Assembly: GCA_028571685.1 (NCBI GenBank)
Contig: CM053140.1
Coordinates: forward strand, 55,434,201 to 55,498,200
Length of the DNA: 64,000 bases
From: Heterohyrax brucei
Taxonomy: Eukaryota; Chordata; Mammalia; Hyracoidea; Procaviidae
Reading direction: 5' to 3'
Shown: positions 12,801-24,800 of the stretch, one piece after another
Layout: each line of letters begins with the position of its first letter
How positions within the stretch are numbered: position 1 is the stretch's first letter
The notes under the pieces: generated by a model
What the model saw: the letters and a program-made list of their open reading frames with translations, nothing else
Database searches by the model: none
Told to the model about the DNA's origin: nothing
Program-made: the position numbers and the translations under genes

Positions 12801-15800
12801 TTTACGAACTCATCCTAGAAAAAGTGCTACATACCTCCTTGCTGAGTATCACTACAGTCACCTTCAAAGGACTCCCCTTGGGAAGATACGCCATCACCTA
12901 GTCCGCCCTTCAAAGCAATTTTGGAACTCTTTTTCTGGAATGGCTCTCAGAGCTATTGTGATGTTCCCGTTGATGTCCTGAATGTCATCAAAATGTCTTC
13001 TTTTCAGTGTTTCCTTTATCTTCGGATAAAGAAAAAAGTCACTGGGGGCCAGGTCAGGCATGTAGGAAAGATGTTCCAATACAGTTATTTGTTTACTGAC
13101 TGAAAACTCCCTTACAGACAACTGTCCATTTAAGTTCGTAAGCCTGTCACCATGCCAATGTGTGCAATGGCCTTTCCAGAAAGGGTTCCAAAAATTGCCC
13201 TGAAGGGTGGAGTAGCGCTGGTGTCAGTGCATAGCTTCACAAGGGGAGTGCTTTGAAGATGACTTGAGTGATATTCAGCAATGAGGTTAGAACAATTAAG
13301 TTTGCGAACTTAATTGTCAGACCTCATAGGTGGCTTGTCCTGGGTGCCTGTCCTGTAATAGGGTTCAGCCCATGGAACATCAGGCAACCCTCACCTCTCT
13401 CTTGGGTGGTCACTTGTAAGATATGAGAGCTGGAAGGGACATCCTGGGTCCATTTTACAGATGAAGAGGCTGAGGCCCGGAGGAGATTGCCCAAGGTCTT
13501 TGGGGAGGCAGAGGCTGAGCTGGGACAGGACACCCACCAGATCTCAGTTCATCAGGCATCCCTCATGCTGCTCTGTCCTTAGGCAGGTGGCTAACCTGGC
13601 TGGAGCACAGGCCAGTACAGGATGTAATTTAGGAAGAAGGGAGAGGGGATCAGAGTCTCTGGCTGATGTCTGTCGTCTGCCTTGCTGATTCTACCCTACT
13701 TGCTTTAATCAACATTTTCCAAGTATTTACTGGGGTCTGTGCCAGATGAGGAATTCATCTACTGATCTTAAGAAATTTCCAGTCTAGGGAAGTAATGGGG
13801 GGAGAAAGAGGAGATAGAATCTGAGAAGTGTTTCTCAGGAGGGCAGAGAAGGAGGGCCCTGCCTCAGGAAATCTGGGAAGCCCTCTTAGAGTAGCTGGCT
13901 GGGCCTTGAAGAATAGCAGGGTCTGATTGACTGATACTAAGGACAAGTGGTGTGTCAGGGTCAGGAGGCTGGATCTCCTGGGGTGAAGAAGAAGCAGCCT
14001 GAGTCTGGGGCCTAGGGGTGTTAAGTGGTGCTGATCCTGTGTATATGCCTGTGATGGAAGCTGGGGCCAGCTAGGGAGAAGGAGTGAGCCCACCTGCTCC
14101 TGTCCCACCTCTGGGCTGCAAGCTCCTTTTCTGTTTAGATTCCCAGGATGACTGGGGACTTTGCGGAGGGCCCAGACAGGTGAGAGAGGATGAGAAGACT
14201 GCTGCCCAGGGGGAGCCGAGGTTGTACCCTAGAATATGTCTGGCCTATGGACCAGAACATGGATGAGAGGGCAGGCAGGGCAGGGACAGGCCAGGTGAAG
14301 GGAGTCAGAGCGTGGGGTGCTGTCCTGCTTCCCCTCCTAGCCAGCTAGTATAAACCTTGAAGAGGTGGCGCTGCAGTGGTTATGGCCCATGGGTGAGTTC
14401 AGGTCTCAGCTCCGCCACTAGCTTGTGGTCTGTGACTTTGAACCTCGGTTTCCTCATCTGGGAAGTGGGGATGATAATGAACCCATCTCAGAGGGTAGCC
14501 ACGAGAACTAAGTGATTAAGAGCTCTTGACACATTGCCTGTTACACAGCCGGGGCTCTGCTATTACTGTCTCCAGATGGGGACTCCGTGTGGGAAGGGAA
14601 GGTAAAGAGAGGGAGGCGCCCTTCCCCTGGTCTTCCTTTCTGCCTTGCCCAGGCCTGAGGTTTGCAGCATCACTCACAGTCCGCCTGTAACGGGCATGTG
14701 CTATGAAGCATGAGAGACACTGGCTAGACAGGAAGGATTCAGAAGGCAGGATTTAGAGCATGAAGCTTCTTTGTCTCTGACATGATTAAGTCTCAGGAGG
14801 TGGGGTGAACTCCTTTCCTGTGCTGACTTCTAGAAGAGAAGTCTGGTCTCAGCTCTGAGGGGCAAGAGGGAGCGGATTGTGCCTTAGACTGATTGGAGGC
14901 AGAAGGTCCCTTGGTCCCCTGAATCCCTGGGATGCTGGTAGGGACAGGACACTGCAGGGTTAAAACAGATGTTCCCTTGGCTTGAGTCCCTCCCCCATAG
15001 ACAACCCAGGATGCCAGACCTGAAGGCCACGGCCCTCTCTCCCAAATCTTACCCTGGTGTTTCTGGGGTAGTAGGCTCTCTAGAACTCAGAGAGATGCCC
15101 CATGGGATGTCCCGGGTGTGGTCAGACCCCTGTGCCAGGGTCTGGTGATGTCGCTTACCTTTCAGGATCTCCTACTGCACAGCAGACAAGATGCATGACA
15201 AGGTGTTTGCGTACATCGCCCAGAGCCAGCACAACGAGACTCTGGAGTGCCATGCCTTCCTCTGCACCAAGCGCAAGATGGTCAGTGGGGGCAGGGCCAG
15301 CTGGGGGAGGTTCTGGCCTGGCCTTGGTGGTGTTGCCCTTGGAGGTGAGAGAGGCAGGACCCAAAGATGACGGTTTCTTTTTAGAAGATGTGCAGTCCCT
15401 GAGAACCCCAAGTGAGTTCTCAGTGCTGAGGGAAAGAGTAGAGCTGTGGTCAGCTGGTAGGGTTGCTGGGAGGCCTTTTCTCAGCCTCAGCGCCTGCCCT
15501 GCCTGATCAGCCTGATCTGTGGCACTGGCTGGCTCTGGGTGCCTTCCTTCCTGAAACATGATTTGTTGGATCCCCTAGAGGGATTGACAGTTTGAACCCA
15601 CCCAGAGGTGTCTTGGAAGACAGCCTGGTAATCTACTTCCGAACGCTCACAGCACTGGAAGCCTTGTGGAGCAGTTCTGCTCTGCACAGGTGGCATTGCC
15701 AGGAGTCAGAAGCAACAGGGTGACAGCTGACAATGTCATTAGTACAGGAGAGGGGTGTGAGCTGTGGGGATTAGTCCTTAGAGACTGAGGATCAGAGCCG

Positions 15801-18800
15801 CCCAGAGTGCAAGGGGAGACAAGGACCCTCGGAAGACCTGTCTTGCTGTGGCCATAGGAAGGAGGAAAATGAATTTTTCTGTTTTTAACTTCTACTGCTT
15901 ATCTGTTATGATGCTAGGCATTAATGTAAAGCAGCTGTGTGAGGTGGGCCTGTTGCTGTCTCCAGTGTGGCTGTTTTGGTTTTTCAGTGGGGATACAGGT
16001 TCATGGAGGCCAGGTGTCTTGCTGAAGGCGATACAGCCAGTCAGGGGCAGAGGGAAGGCATAAACCCATGTTTCTTCCTCTTCTGCATGAGTGTGAAGAT
16101 GAGTGTGCAGAGCTGAGAGCCCTCATCCCCTTCCTGGGCCACTTCTGACCACATCTAGCTGGGACAAGAGGGGACTGCAGGTTTCTGTGGATATTTGTCC
16201 TGAGCTGTCTGGTGTTGGAGCTCTCATGTCAGAGTGCCCGAGATCTGAGCATCCTCCTGGGGAGGTTCCTGCCATTATAGACTTAGTGCTGGTGTCTGTT
16301 CACATCTTGGTACTGTGCCTGGACCATGGTCCTCGGAGCCAGAGAGAAGATTCTCACCACTCTCCCATCGTCAGGACATCACAGTCTTTGAAGTGGCCCC
16401 TTGGGCTTTCTGCTCCATATCAGGGCGCACTACATGTATTTTATGAATTCCCTGTTGCTGCTGTGACAAATTACTAACAAAGTTAGTGGTTTAAAAATAG
16501 CAAATGTATTCTCTTATGCTTCTGGAGGACAGAAGTCTAAAATGGTCAGCAGAGCTGTATTGCTTCTGAAGGCTCTAAGATACATTTCCTCGACTTTTCT
16601 AGAGCTTCTGCAGATGTCTTTGGGAGACATTGTCCAGCCTGTCACAGTGGTGGAAGGACCAGTGGTGGAAGGACCAGTGTAGGATGAAGCAGACTAGTAG
16701 TAGTCAAATCCTGGCTGAAGTGCTGTGTAACCTTGGATAAGACTCTGCCCTTGTCTGGGCTGCTTGTGCATCAGTAGAATGAGGAGGCCTGCTCAGTACC
16801 CTCAGGGTTATTCTGAAAGGCTCTGATTTCTTTTGCGTACCTTGTTTCTAGAGCTTCTGCATTCCTTGCCTGGTGGCCCCATCCTCTGTCTTCGAGGCTA
16901 GCAGCACAGCTTCTTCCAGCCTGTCTTGTCTGCTTCTGTGACTACTTTTCTGGCTGACCCTCCTGCTCCCTCATATGACTTCTTGTGATTATATCAGGCC
17001 CACCTCATAATCCAGGATAATCTTTCTGTCACAAACTGAGGCATGGCTACAGAGACCCTTAATCCTGTCTACGTAGTCAGAAGTTCCAGGAGTTAGGCTG
17101 CGGGTGTCTTTGGGAGACATTGTCCAGCCTGTCACAGGTTTCATGGAAGGACCAGTGTAGGATGAAGCAGACTAGTAGTGGTCGAATCCTGGTTGAAGTG
17201 CTGTGTAACCTTGGATAAGACTTTGCCCTTCTCTGGGCTGCTTGTGCATCAGTAGAATGAGGAGGCCTGCTCAGTACCCTCAGGGTTATTCTGAAAGGCC
17301 CTGATTTCTTTTGTGTACCTTGTTTCTTTCTTGCAGACTCAAGTGTCGCTGGCCGCTTACCCAGGGCCTTATGACATCTCTGGTCCCTGAGCTGCAGTGG
17401 CTTCTCCCATGATAGCCTTGTTCCCACAGGCAGTCACTTCTATGTTGGTCTCTCATGAGACCACACAGACTTAAATATGTTCTCATTGTTAGTCTCTTCC
17501 CCACTACTGACTAGAGCGAGTGCTGGGCAAGGACAGCTGGCCCATGGCCCAGGTTCCTGCCAAACATGAACCTTGGGTTTGAGGGCTTTTCCAAGATGCA
17601 GAGACTCCCTTTGGGATGGGGGTCTTAGGACAAAGAGAGAGGAGGTGCTGGACCGGTAGCTTATGGGAGGCCTGACCTGGGACCGGAGGACTTTAGACAG
17701 GCCCAGAAGAAACCAGCCTGCCCTCAGGTCAAGAGGTCATTTCTGAGGAAAACAGAGTCTGGCCGTTGATGGTGCATAGCTGTAGAGCCCTGAGGGGAAG
17801 ATAGCCATGGCCCAAACTCCACTTTTCTTCACATTCTTATTGTGATTGGGGTCTGGCTTGTGACTTTTCTTTCTCACCTGGCCTCCCCTCTCCGAGGAGC
17901 TTTCTCAGAGACAGGTCCAGCCATGTGGGGAGGCGTAGACTACCTGGCACAAGGGGGATGCTTGTGGCCCGCAAGGCCTCAGCTGAGCCCAGGTTGGCTT
18001 GGAAATTCTGAGATTCCAAGAATTGATGTGGAAGTTTCAAGGAGGAGGCAGCAGATGAATAGGTGCCTCAAGCTCTGCAGCCTGCCTGCTGGCAGGTACC
18101 TTGACAGACCTTTGCTGCTGTCTGTTTCAGGCCCATGTAGCCGCTGAGACCCCAGGGAATGAGTGCGGAGGTGAGCCTGGATGCAGTAACTGGAATACAG
18201 GGTGGAGGGTAGTCAGCCTCCCGGGGAGGTCAGTCACACTTCCTCGGCGGGAGACATTGTGAGTTGAGCTTTGAAGGGTTGGTGGTGAGTGGGCATCGGC
18301 CAGGCCGAGGTGAGAGATAAGTGCACTTCAGACACAGAAAGTAACATGCAAAAAACATGGGAGATACAGAATTAGTGTGACTGGTGGTTGAGGAGTCAGA
18401 TGTCACGGGAGTCTGGGGTGAGCAAGGTGAATTCAGCCTACAGGGGACCTTGAATTTGGATATTGACGTAGCCCTCATCCTGTGCCAGAGGCCTGGCATT
18501 TCACATCTCTTGCTCATAAATAAGAGCTTCTGACACACTCCGGGGAAAAGAAGCTTCCAAGGGGAATCCTTTCCAGTCACCTACCAGTTCATGTCAGAAC
18601 TACCCAGGTCCTGCTCTCCCAGTGGCTCCTGTTTGGCATGGCCGGGATAAATTTCTCTACAGAGTAATGCTACATTGCTGTCTGTCCATCTGAGTATCAG
18701 CCTCTGAGCTCTGGACTGAAGGTAGAGTTTGGGAAGGGGATATCGGCGTTGGCTGGGAACTCAGGGTTGCAGAGCAGGTGCTGAATGTGAACTGACGCCA

Positions 18801-21800
18801 GACTGATACCCCTAATTCTCTTAGGGCTCTTAGCCTCTGTTGGGAAGGGCAGGGCTGCTCTCCCCATGTAGCTACTTGGCATTCTAGAGTATTACTTTTG
18901 TGCAAGACTGATTCTGGGGCAGTGGCTGCTGGGAAGCACAAGGCCCAATTTGGCCTAAGTACCAGGGAGGTTCAAGGATCCCAGAGTTGGTAGCCCAAAG
19001 CTAGACCTGACTCTTGTGAGGGGCTAGCAGCCTAGTTACTGAAAACAGGAGAGGGCTATGTGGACAAGGTAGAACCTGCTCAGGGTAATAAGAGACCTAC
19101 AGGGTAGAGGCAGTCCGTAGAGGGGTCCACCCCAGGCCCAGGGAATCCAGGAAGGAGGGCCTCATGGTGGGTAGGCCTGAGCAGTCCATCAGTGCCCAGA
19201 TTCTGGAAAGCAGAATCCCCCACACCTTTTCAGTGCCTGCCCCGCGTGGGCTTGCAGCCACCTGCACACATCTGCATCTCAGGTTGTATTTGGTTTAGCT
19301 TGCATCTCAGGACAGGAGGGCGAAAGGGGAGGGGTGTATGCAAATGATCAAGCAGATTTATGCAAAAACAGTATCAAGCTAGTGCCCCCATATTTCCTAG
19401 AGGCAGAAAATAATGGTGTTTTCTATATTCCTGCCACATTGGGTGACCAGCCCTTGCTTGGGTACGTAGCAGTCTAACTCTGGCTGGTAATTAGCTCGTA
19501 TTTTTAGTTCATGGGCAATTCTCAATGGTAACTGGGTCTATTAAACTTGATTCAGACGTGACAGCTTAAATTGTAAACAGCTGTGAAGAGTTTCATACTT
19601 AATTACCATATTTAAGTTTTGCCATAAAGCACCCGTACTTCCATCAAAAATGTAAATGACGGAGACATTGAAATGAGATTTTATACTTCGTGAAGTTTAA
19701 TTGGCATGGATCAGTCAGCTTGTTTAGGGATTTAAGAAATTTTTTTTAAAAAAGAGAATCTTAAAGGCAGTAGCCACAAATTCATTTCTCAATTAAATCG
19801 CGTTGTCTGGTGGAAAGGAAGGGTGTGGGGCCGACACTGCCTGGGCCTGAACTTGGACGTGTGCAGGCACGGCTGGTGCTTCTTCCTGAGGCCAGGCTTT
19901 CAGAATGAAGCTCCAGCTTGCTTCCGGCTACAGCTCTGAGCTCTGGGGCTTCCACTTCCAGAGACTGAGAGGAGGGCTTGAGATGTGTGTGCGTTGGGGT
20001 CAGGTTTTCGGTGGCATGTGAGGCTTGGTCCCCAGGAGCCTGCCCCCTGGGGCCGACACTGTTGCACCTCTGGAGGGCTGTGCCCTGCGCTGTGGCCCAG
20101 AGGTGTTCAGACATGATTCATACCCAAGGGAGCACACAGATGAGGGTGACACAGCATGTGAGCTAATGACACTTTCACATGCCTGAGGCCAGAGGCAGAC
20201 AGGTAGGCTGTGGGAACCTAGTGCTGGGTGGTGGTGGCATTTGAGTTGGGTTTTAAGGGATAAATCGAAATTCATCAGGGCCTAAGAGCCAAGGTGGAGG
20301 GAAGATCTCTTCATGAATCCCCTCCTTCTAGGTGAGTTATGACAATGAATGATGCCTCCCTAGCCTTTCTGGGATCCAGATTGGAGCCCCTCTGAGCTGG
20401 CATAGTGCTAGCCACAGGTAACCTCTCTGGCTATGGCTTACTGCAGCAATAGCCGGACCCTTCCAGCCCTCCTTTTTCTCCAAATCCAAGAGCTAAGATG
20501 GCATGTGAAGACCTCAGGTAATTAGGGGGGGCTTCTTAAAGGAAGCAAGTATCACAGTTAATTGAATTCAGCACAGAAGGGAAGACAAGAAGCGCAGGTG
20601 AGCAGCTGTTGCAGAGGTTAGGGCTGGGATGGAAGGAAGTGTTCGCTGACAGCACAGAGCTCTGGCTGGAGGGGAGCAGATGGTGCGGTGGTGAAGACTG
20701 GGCCCCAGCTGCCTGAGGAGGCTGTGACTGCTTACATCCTGGACTGCTTTGGTGACCTGGGAGAGGCCAGGGCACTGCCTATGCCCATCAGGCCTTCCAG
20801 AGCCAGAGAGGGAGCCCTCAGCATCTTCAGGGAGGGGCCCTCCGGTGCAGACCTGCCATCCCCTACTAACACCTTACCCCTCCCCAACCCCACTTCCTGT
20901 TTTTCAGGCCCAGGCTGTCACTCTCACAGTAGCCCAAGCCTTCAAAGTTGCCTTTGAATTTTGGCAGGTATCCAAGGAAGGTAAGTATTACTCGCCATGG
21001 GAGGAGGGGTTCGGGGAAAGGCAGTGGAATGATACTGGGGGTAGAGAGGGAAGGTGGGCCTGGAGTCAGACATGAACCGACCCCCAGCTTTATCACTTAT
21101 TTAATATGTAACTTTAGAGAGGCCCCTTCTCCTGAGTCTCGGTTTTCCCATCTGAAAAATGGGAACAGCTGTCTTTCTCCCCCCGAGTGCTTGTAAGGAT
21201 TAAGTGAAATCTGTGAGGTCTCTTTCCTACCTGCTAAAGACCCAAAATCTGTTCCCCTGTGATTAACCAAAGCCTGCCCCCTGCCTGGCGATTGCTGGCA
21301 GGGAGTGCTGGATCTGAGGCACCAGCGTGCTCTGTTTTGGTCTCGCAGAGAAGGAAAAGAGAGAGAAAGCCAACCAAGAGGGAGGGGATGCCCCAGGCGG
21401 GGCCCACCGTGACAGCACCCCTTCAGTGAAGAGCTGTGAGTCTCGGGCAAGGGGAGGGAGCCAGATATATCTTGAGTCAGCCCACCCCCATGGGGCCCCG
21501 CTCTCTCCTTGGCTGCGGGTGGTTCTTATTTTTTTCATTTAGTCATTGTGTTTTTAAATCATAATGCATGTTCAATATAGATAAGTTAGAAAACGTAGGT
21601 AAAGGGAAGAAAATAACAACTTATTTTGGTGCCTGTTTTTCTACATACATCCCTCTGGAAGTGTCTGTGTCTCCCTATCTATGCTTTATATCCTGCAGTG
21701 TGAGCTCTTCAAAATCTTAACTGCTGTGACTGTAAAAGTTCCTCCCTAAAACCAGTATTGGTGGGGAAACATTCCCACTCTGTGGGCCGCTGCTGTGGTG

Positions 21801-24800
21801 GGACTCTGGGTGACAGCCTGGGGTCCTGCCCAGTGAGGGCACAGGGACCAGGACAGCCTGGGAGGCTCATCTCCCACTGACATGCCTGACTGGACCCCCT
21901 CTTAGTGGTTGCTACTGGGAACCTGCTGGACTTGGAAGAGATGGCCAAGGCTCCGCTGTCCACAGTCAGCGCCAATACCCCTAACACGGACGAGGCACCG
22001 CGGCCTCAAACCTTGAGTAACAGCAGTGTTGTCTGGGTGAGTGTTGGAATGGCCCAGGGACCACTAAGGGCCTCCCAAGCCTCAGCCTGATCTCCAGACG
22101 AGGCCTGTGGCTGCCCCAAGGCCCCAACTCTGCTACACGTGACTCGCAGGCCTCTGGGAGGGCCAGACACAACCCAGCAGCACCCAGGCCCAGGAAAGGG
22201 GATGAACAATGTCCCCTTTGAACTCAGGGCTGGGTCCCCAACAGGCCTGGCTGCCTGCACAGCTGTCCCCTCACAATGCCTGGCCTCTTGGCCCGAGCAT
22301 CCGTGGCTCTGCCCACCACAGGACCGGCCAAAGGCTCCTTTGTTCTTGGCGTGGGCAGACTTTGCTCCTGGCATGCCTCCCCCTTAGCCATCTGAATTAG
22401 GAGTCAGGGACTTAGTCAGTTGGCTGCCTGGCCCCTAACCTGCTGTGTGACTCAGGGCAAGCCCCTGACCTCTCTGTGTCTCAGCTTTTTTATTCCCCCA
22501 GTGAGGGTGTGACCTCTGCCTTCAAGATCACCCATAGGACCCAGACTTTTTGTTTTGTTTAGGTATTTTAAAATGTGCTTTATTTTTAAATTGGAAATAA
22601 TTTCAGACCTCAAAAAAAATGTTACAAAAATAGCACAAGGAATTCTTGTTCACCTTCATCCAGTTCCCCCAGTGTTAACGTCTTACATGGTGAGCAGACC
22701 TTCCGTGTGTTTCCTGGCCTGTGCCGCCTGTGTTCTCATCCAGGTCCAGGACCCAGTGCAGGGTCATGCGTTATTTGCCATGCTCTTAAATTTTTAGAAT
22801 CTGAACATCAAGGGACTTGAATTTGCTTGAAAAACTGTCCCGTCCCTCTGGTTGTTGGGGGCACCCATGAGTTCATTGCCATCTGGGAGCCACCGTTGCC
22901 ACTTGCCCATCCTTATGAGAGGCCGTGGTGGGATGCTCACCCCTTGTGTCTCTCCTGAGGCTACAGGTTTCCTGCCACTGGCTGTCCCTCCTTCAGGGGC
23001 TTGGAATTTGGCTTGGCTGTTGGAAGCAGATGAACTACAACTCTCTCCCCACCCTTGTCCTCCTGAAATTTGAAAACTGGGTATCATCTGGTCCAACCCT
23101 TTCCCTTGATGAAAGGAAAAGCTGTGTCTCAGAGGAAAGCAGTGACTTGCCCGAGGTCTCCCAGGCAAGTAGTAGCACAGCTGGGAGTTGTACCCACCCA
23201 AGTCTCTGGACGTTCTGTGACGTGCCTATCTCCTGGTCCACCCTAACCACTCAGCCCATGCTCCACGTCCAGGAGCAGAGGTGCTGATGGCAGCAGCCAG
23301 GCAGGAGACCTGCCTATATCTGTTCCTCCCAGCATACCCCAAACTCTATGTATCTTGAGTCCGTGTAGTGTACCCAGGCTGGAGACAGCCTGAGCTGTGA
23401 GCCTGGGCTCCTCCACTTAGGGTTCATATTTCCTGGTGTTTCCCTCAAGGAGCTGGATGATGGCCTGGATGAAGCATTTTCAAGGTAATATGAGCTGGGT
23501 TCCTTGCATGGGGTGGTGTGGGGGTGCCTAGCATTTGTAGGCTATTTCAGCTTGCCCCTTCCTCCTGGAGCCCTTTGCTGCACGTGAGACGAGGAGCCAC
23601 TGTAGTTGTGTAGAGCAGGACTTCTCATCCCCTCTGCTTGAATACCTCCAGGGGCAGGGAGCTCACTTTGTGTTGCTGGAGCCACTCCAATTGTGGCCAG
23701 GTCTCTTTATAAGCTCTTGATGTTGAATCCGAAACAATTCCTGGTGGCTGCTCTGTCAGAGTCCAAGCTGAGCTAAACACGCTGCAGCTTAGGTGGATTT
23801 TCTCTTCCCACACCTGGTGTATCTTCAGAAATTGGCTTCTTTGCAGGCTTTGTCTCCTCCAAAGGTTTTGCATTTATAAAAAGGGGGAGAGAGATGGCAG
23901 TGCTTAATTAAGCCCCTGGCTTGTTACGTAGAGGAGATATTTTGATACAGCCTGAGGGTGGTGACATTTCCCCACTTTCCCAGGGGCAGTCCTGTAGCTA
24001 TGGCTACCTTCAGCTTAGGGGTATGCCATCAAGAAAGCTGCAGCTAAGGGACATTTTTATCCTGGGTAGCTCAGAATTCAGGGCCCCCTTCTCTCTTTGG
24101 GACCCTGGACAGTCCCATACATCCCTCCCACACCAGGGGCTTTGTTGGAGTGAGAGCCTGCGGCCTGGGGGTGCTGAATGGGACTGGAGCCATACTTCCC
24201 CTTGTTTTCACCTGCTCCTGCTGGAACTGGGGTGTGTATGGCCCTTCGTGGAGGCAAAGACATTTCTTTTACCATCTCCCCTGCTTCACTAGCTGACTAC
24301 AGCCCTCTTCTTGGAAGAAAATCTTGTTTGCTTTTTTCAGATCATTCAAGTATTGCATATTCTTTATTAACACCATTCTATAATCCCACAGCCCAGACTT
24401 TGGTTTAATTATATACATATACAAATGCAAATCCTATACATATACTTTATTTATTTTTTTGCATTGATCAGCTCCTTGTGTTTGCATTGTGGGATCCTAA
24501 TTTTTCACTTAACGTCAATAGAAGCATTTCTCCAGGCTGTTCAAAATGCCTTGCAAACACTGTGTTCATGGAGTGCCTAATGGTTTTTTTAAAGGGCACG
24601 GGCCATAATTTACTGAGCCGTCTGCCGTACTTTTGGACCTGTGGGTTGCGTGCTCTAAATTCACACTGAACACTGCTGTGTTGACATGTGCCGCCTCTCC
24701 ACAGTGTACCCTTCACTGTGCCTCTCCTGCAGCCCCCTCTTTTGCCCTTTCTCTTCTTCTGGACATGTCCTCGTGGAGTTGTGGCACTATGTGGCTGCTC

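Larger units (their letters stand above)
12413..15165 (+). other. LDLRAP1 intron 3
   Basis: Holds MIRs at 12480, 13430 and 14360, mariner foldback copy 2, and an L2-like stretch at about 13690-13990. Between 14580 and 15165 I see only unique sequence. Confidence 0.8.
15281..20907 (+). other. LDLRAP1 intron 4 (5.6 kb)
   Basis: Contains one AfroSINE, MIRs, an antisense MaLR LTR with a copied-in segment (16447-17137), and an AT-rich repeat-free block (19330-19800). No afrotherian SINE, RTE or mariner occurs after 15735. Confidence 0.8.
22037..23449 (+). other. LDLRAP1 intron 7
   Basis: Holds a + MIR (22400-22545), an antisense L1 3'-end fragment (22545-22800) and an antisense MIR (23085-23220). 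The remainder looks unique. Confidence 0.75.

Noticed and set aside
16613-17328. Duplication as an assembly artefact
   Set aside because: The two copies differ by several substitutions and a local tandem repeat, and the insert has clean 17-bp flanking repeats, so a collapsed or duplicated contig is unlikely.
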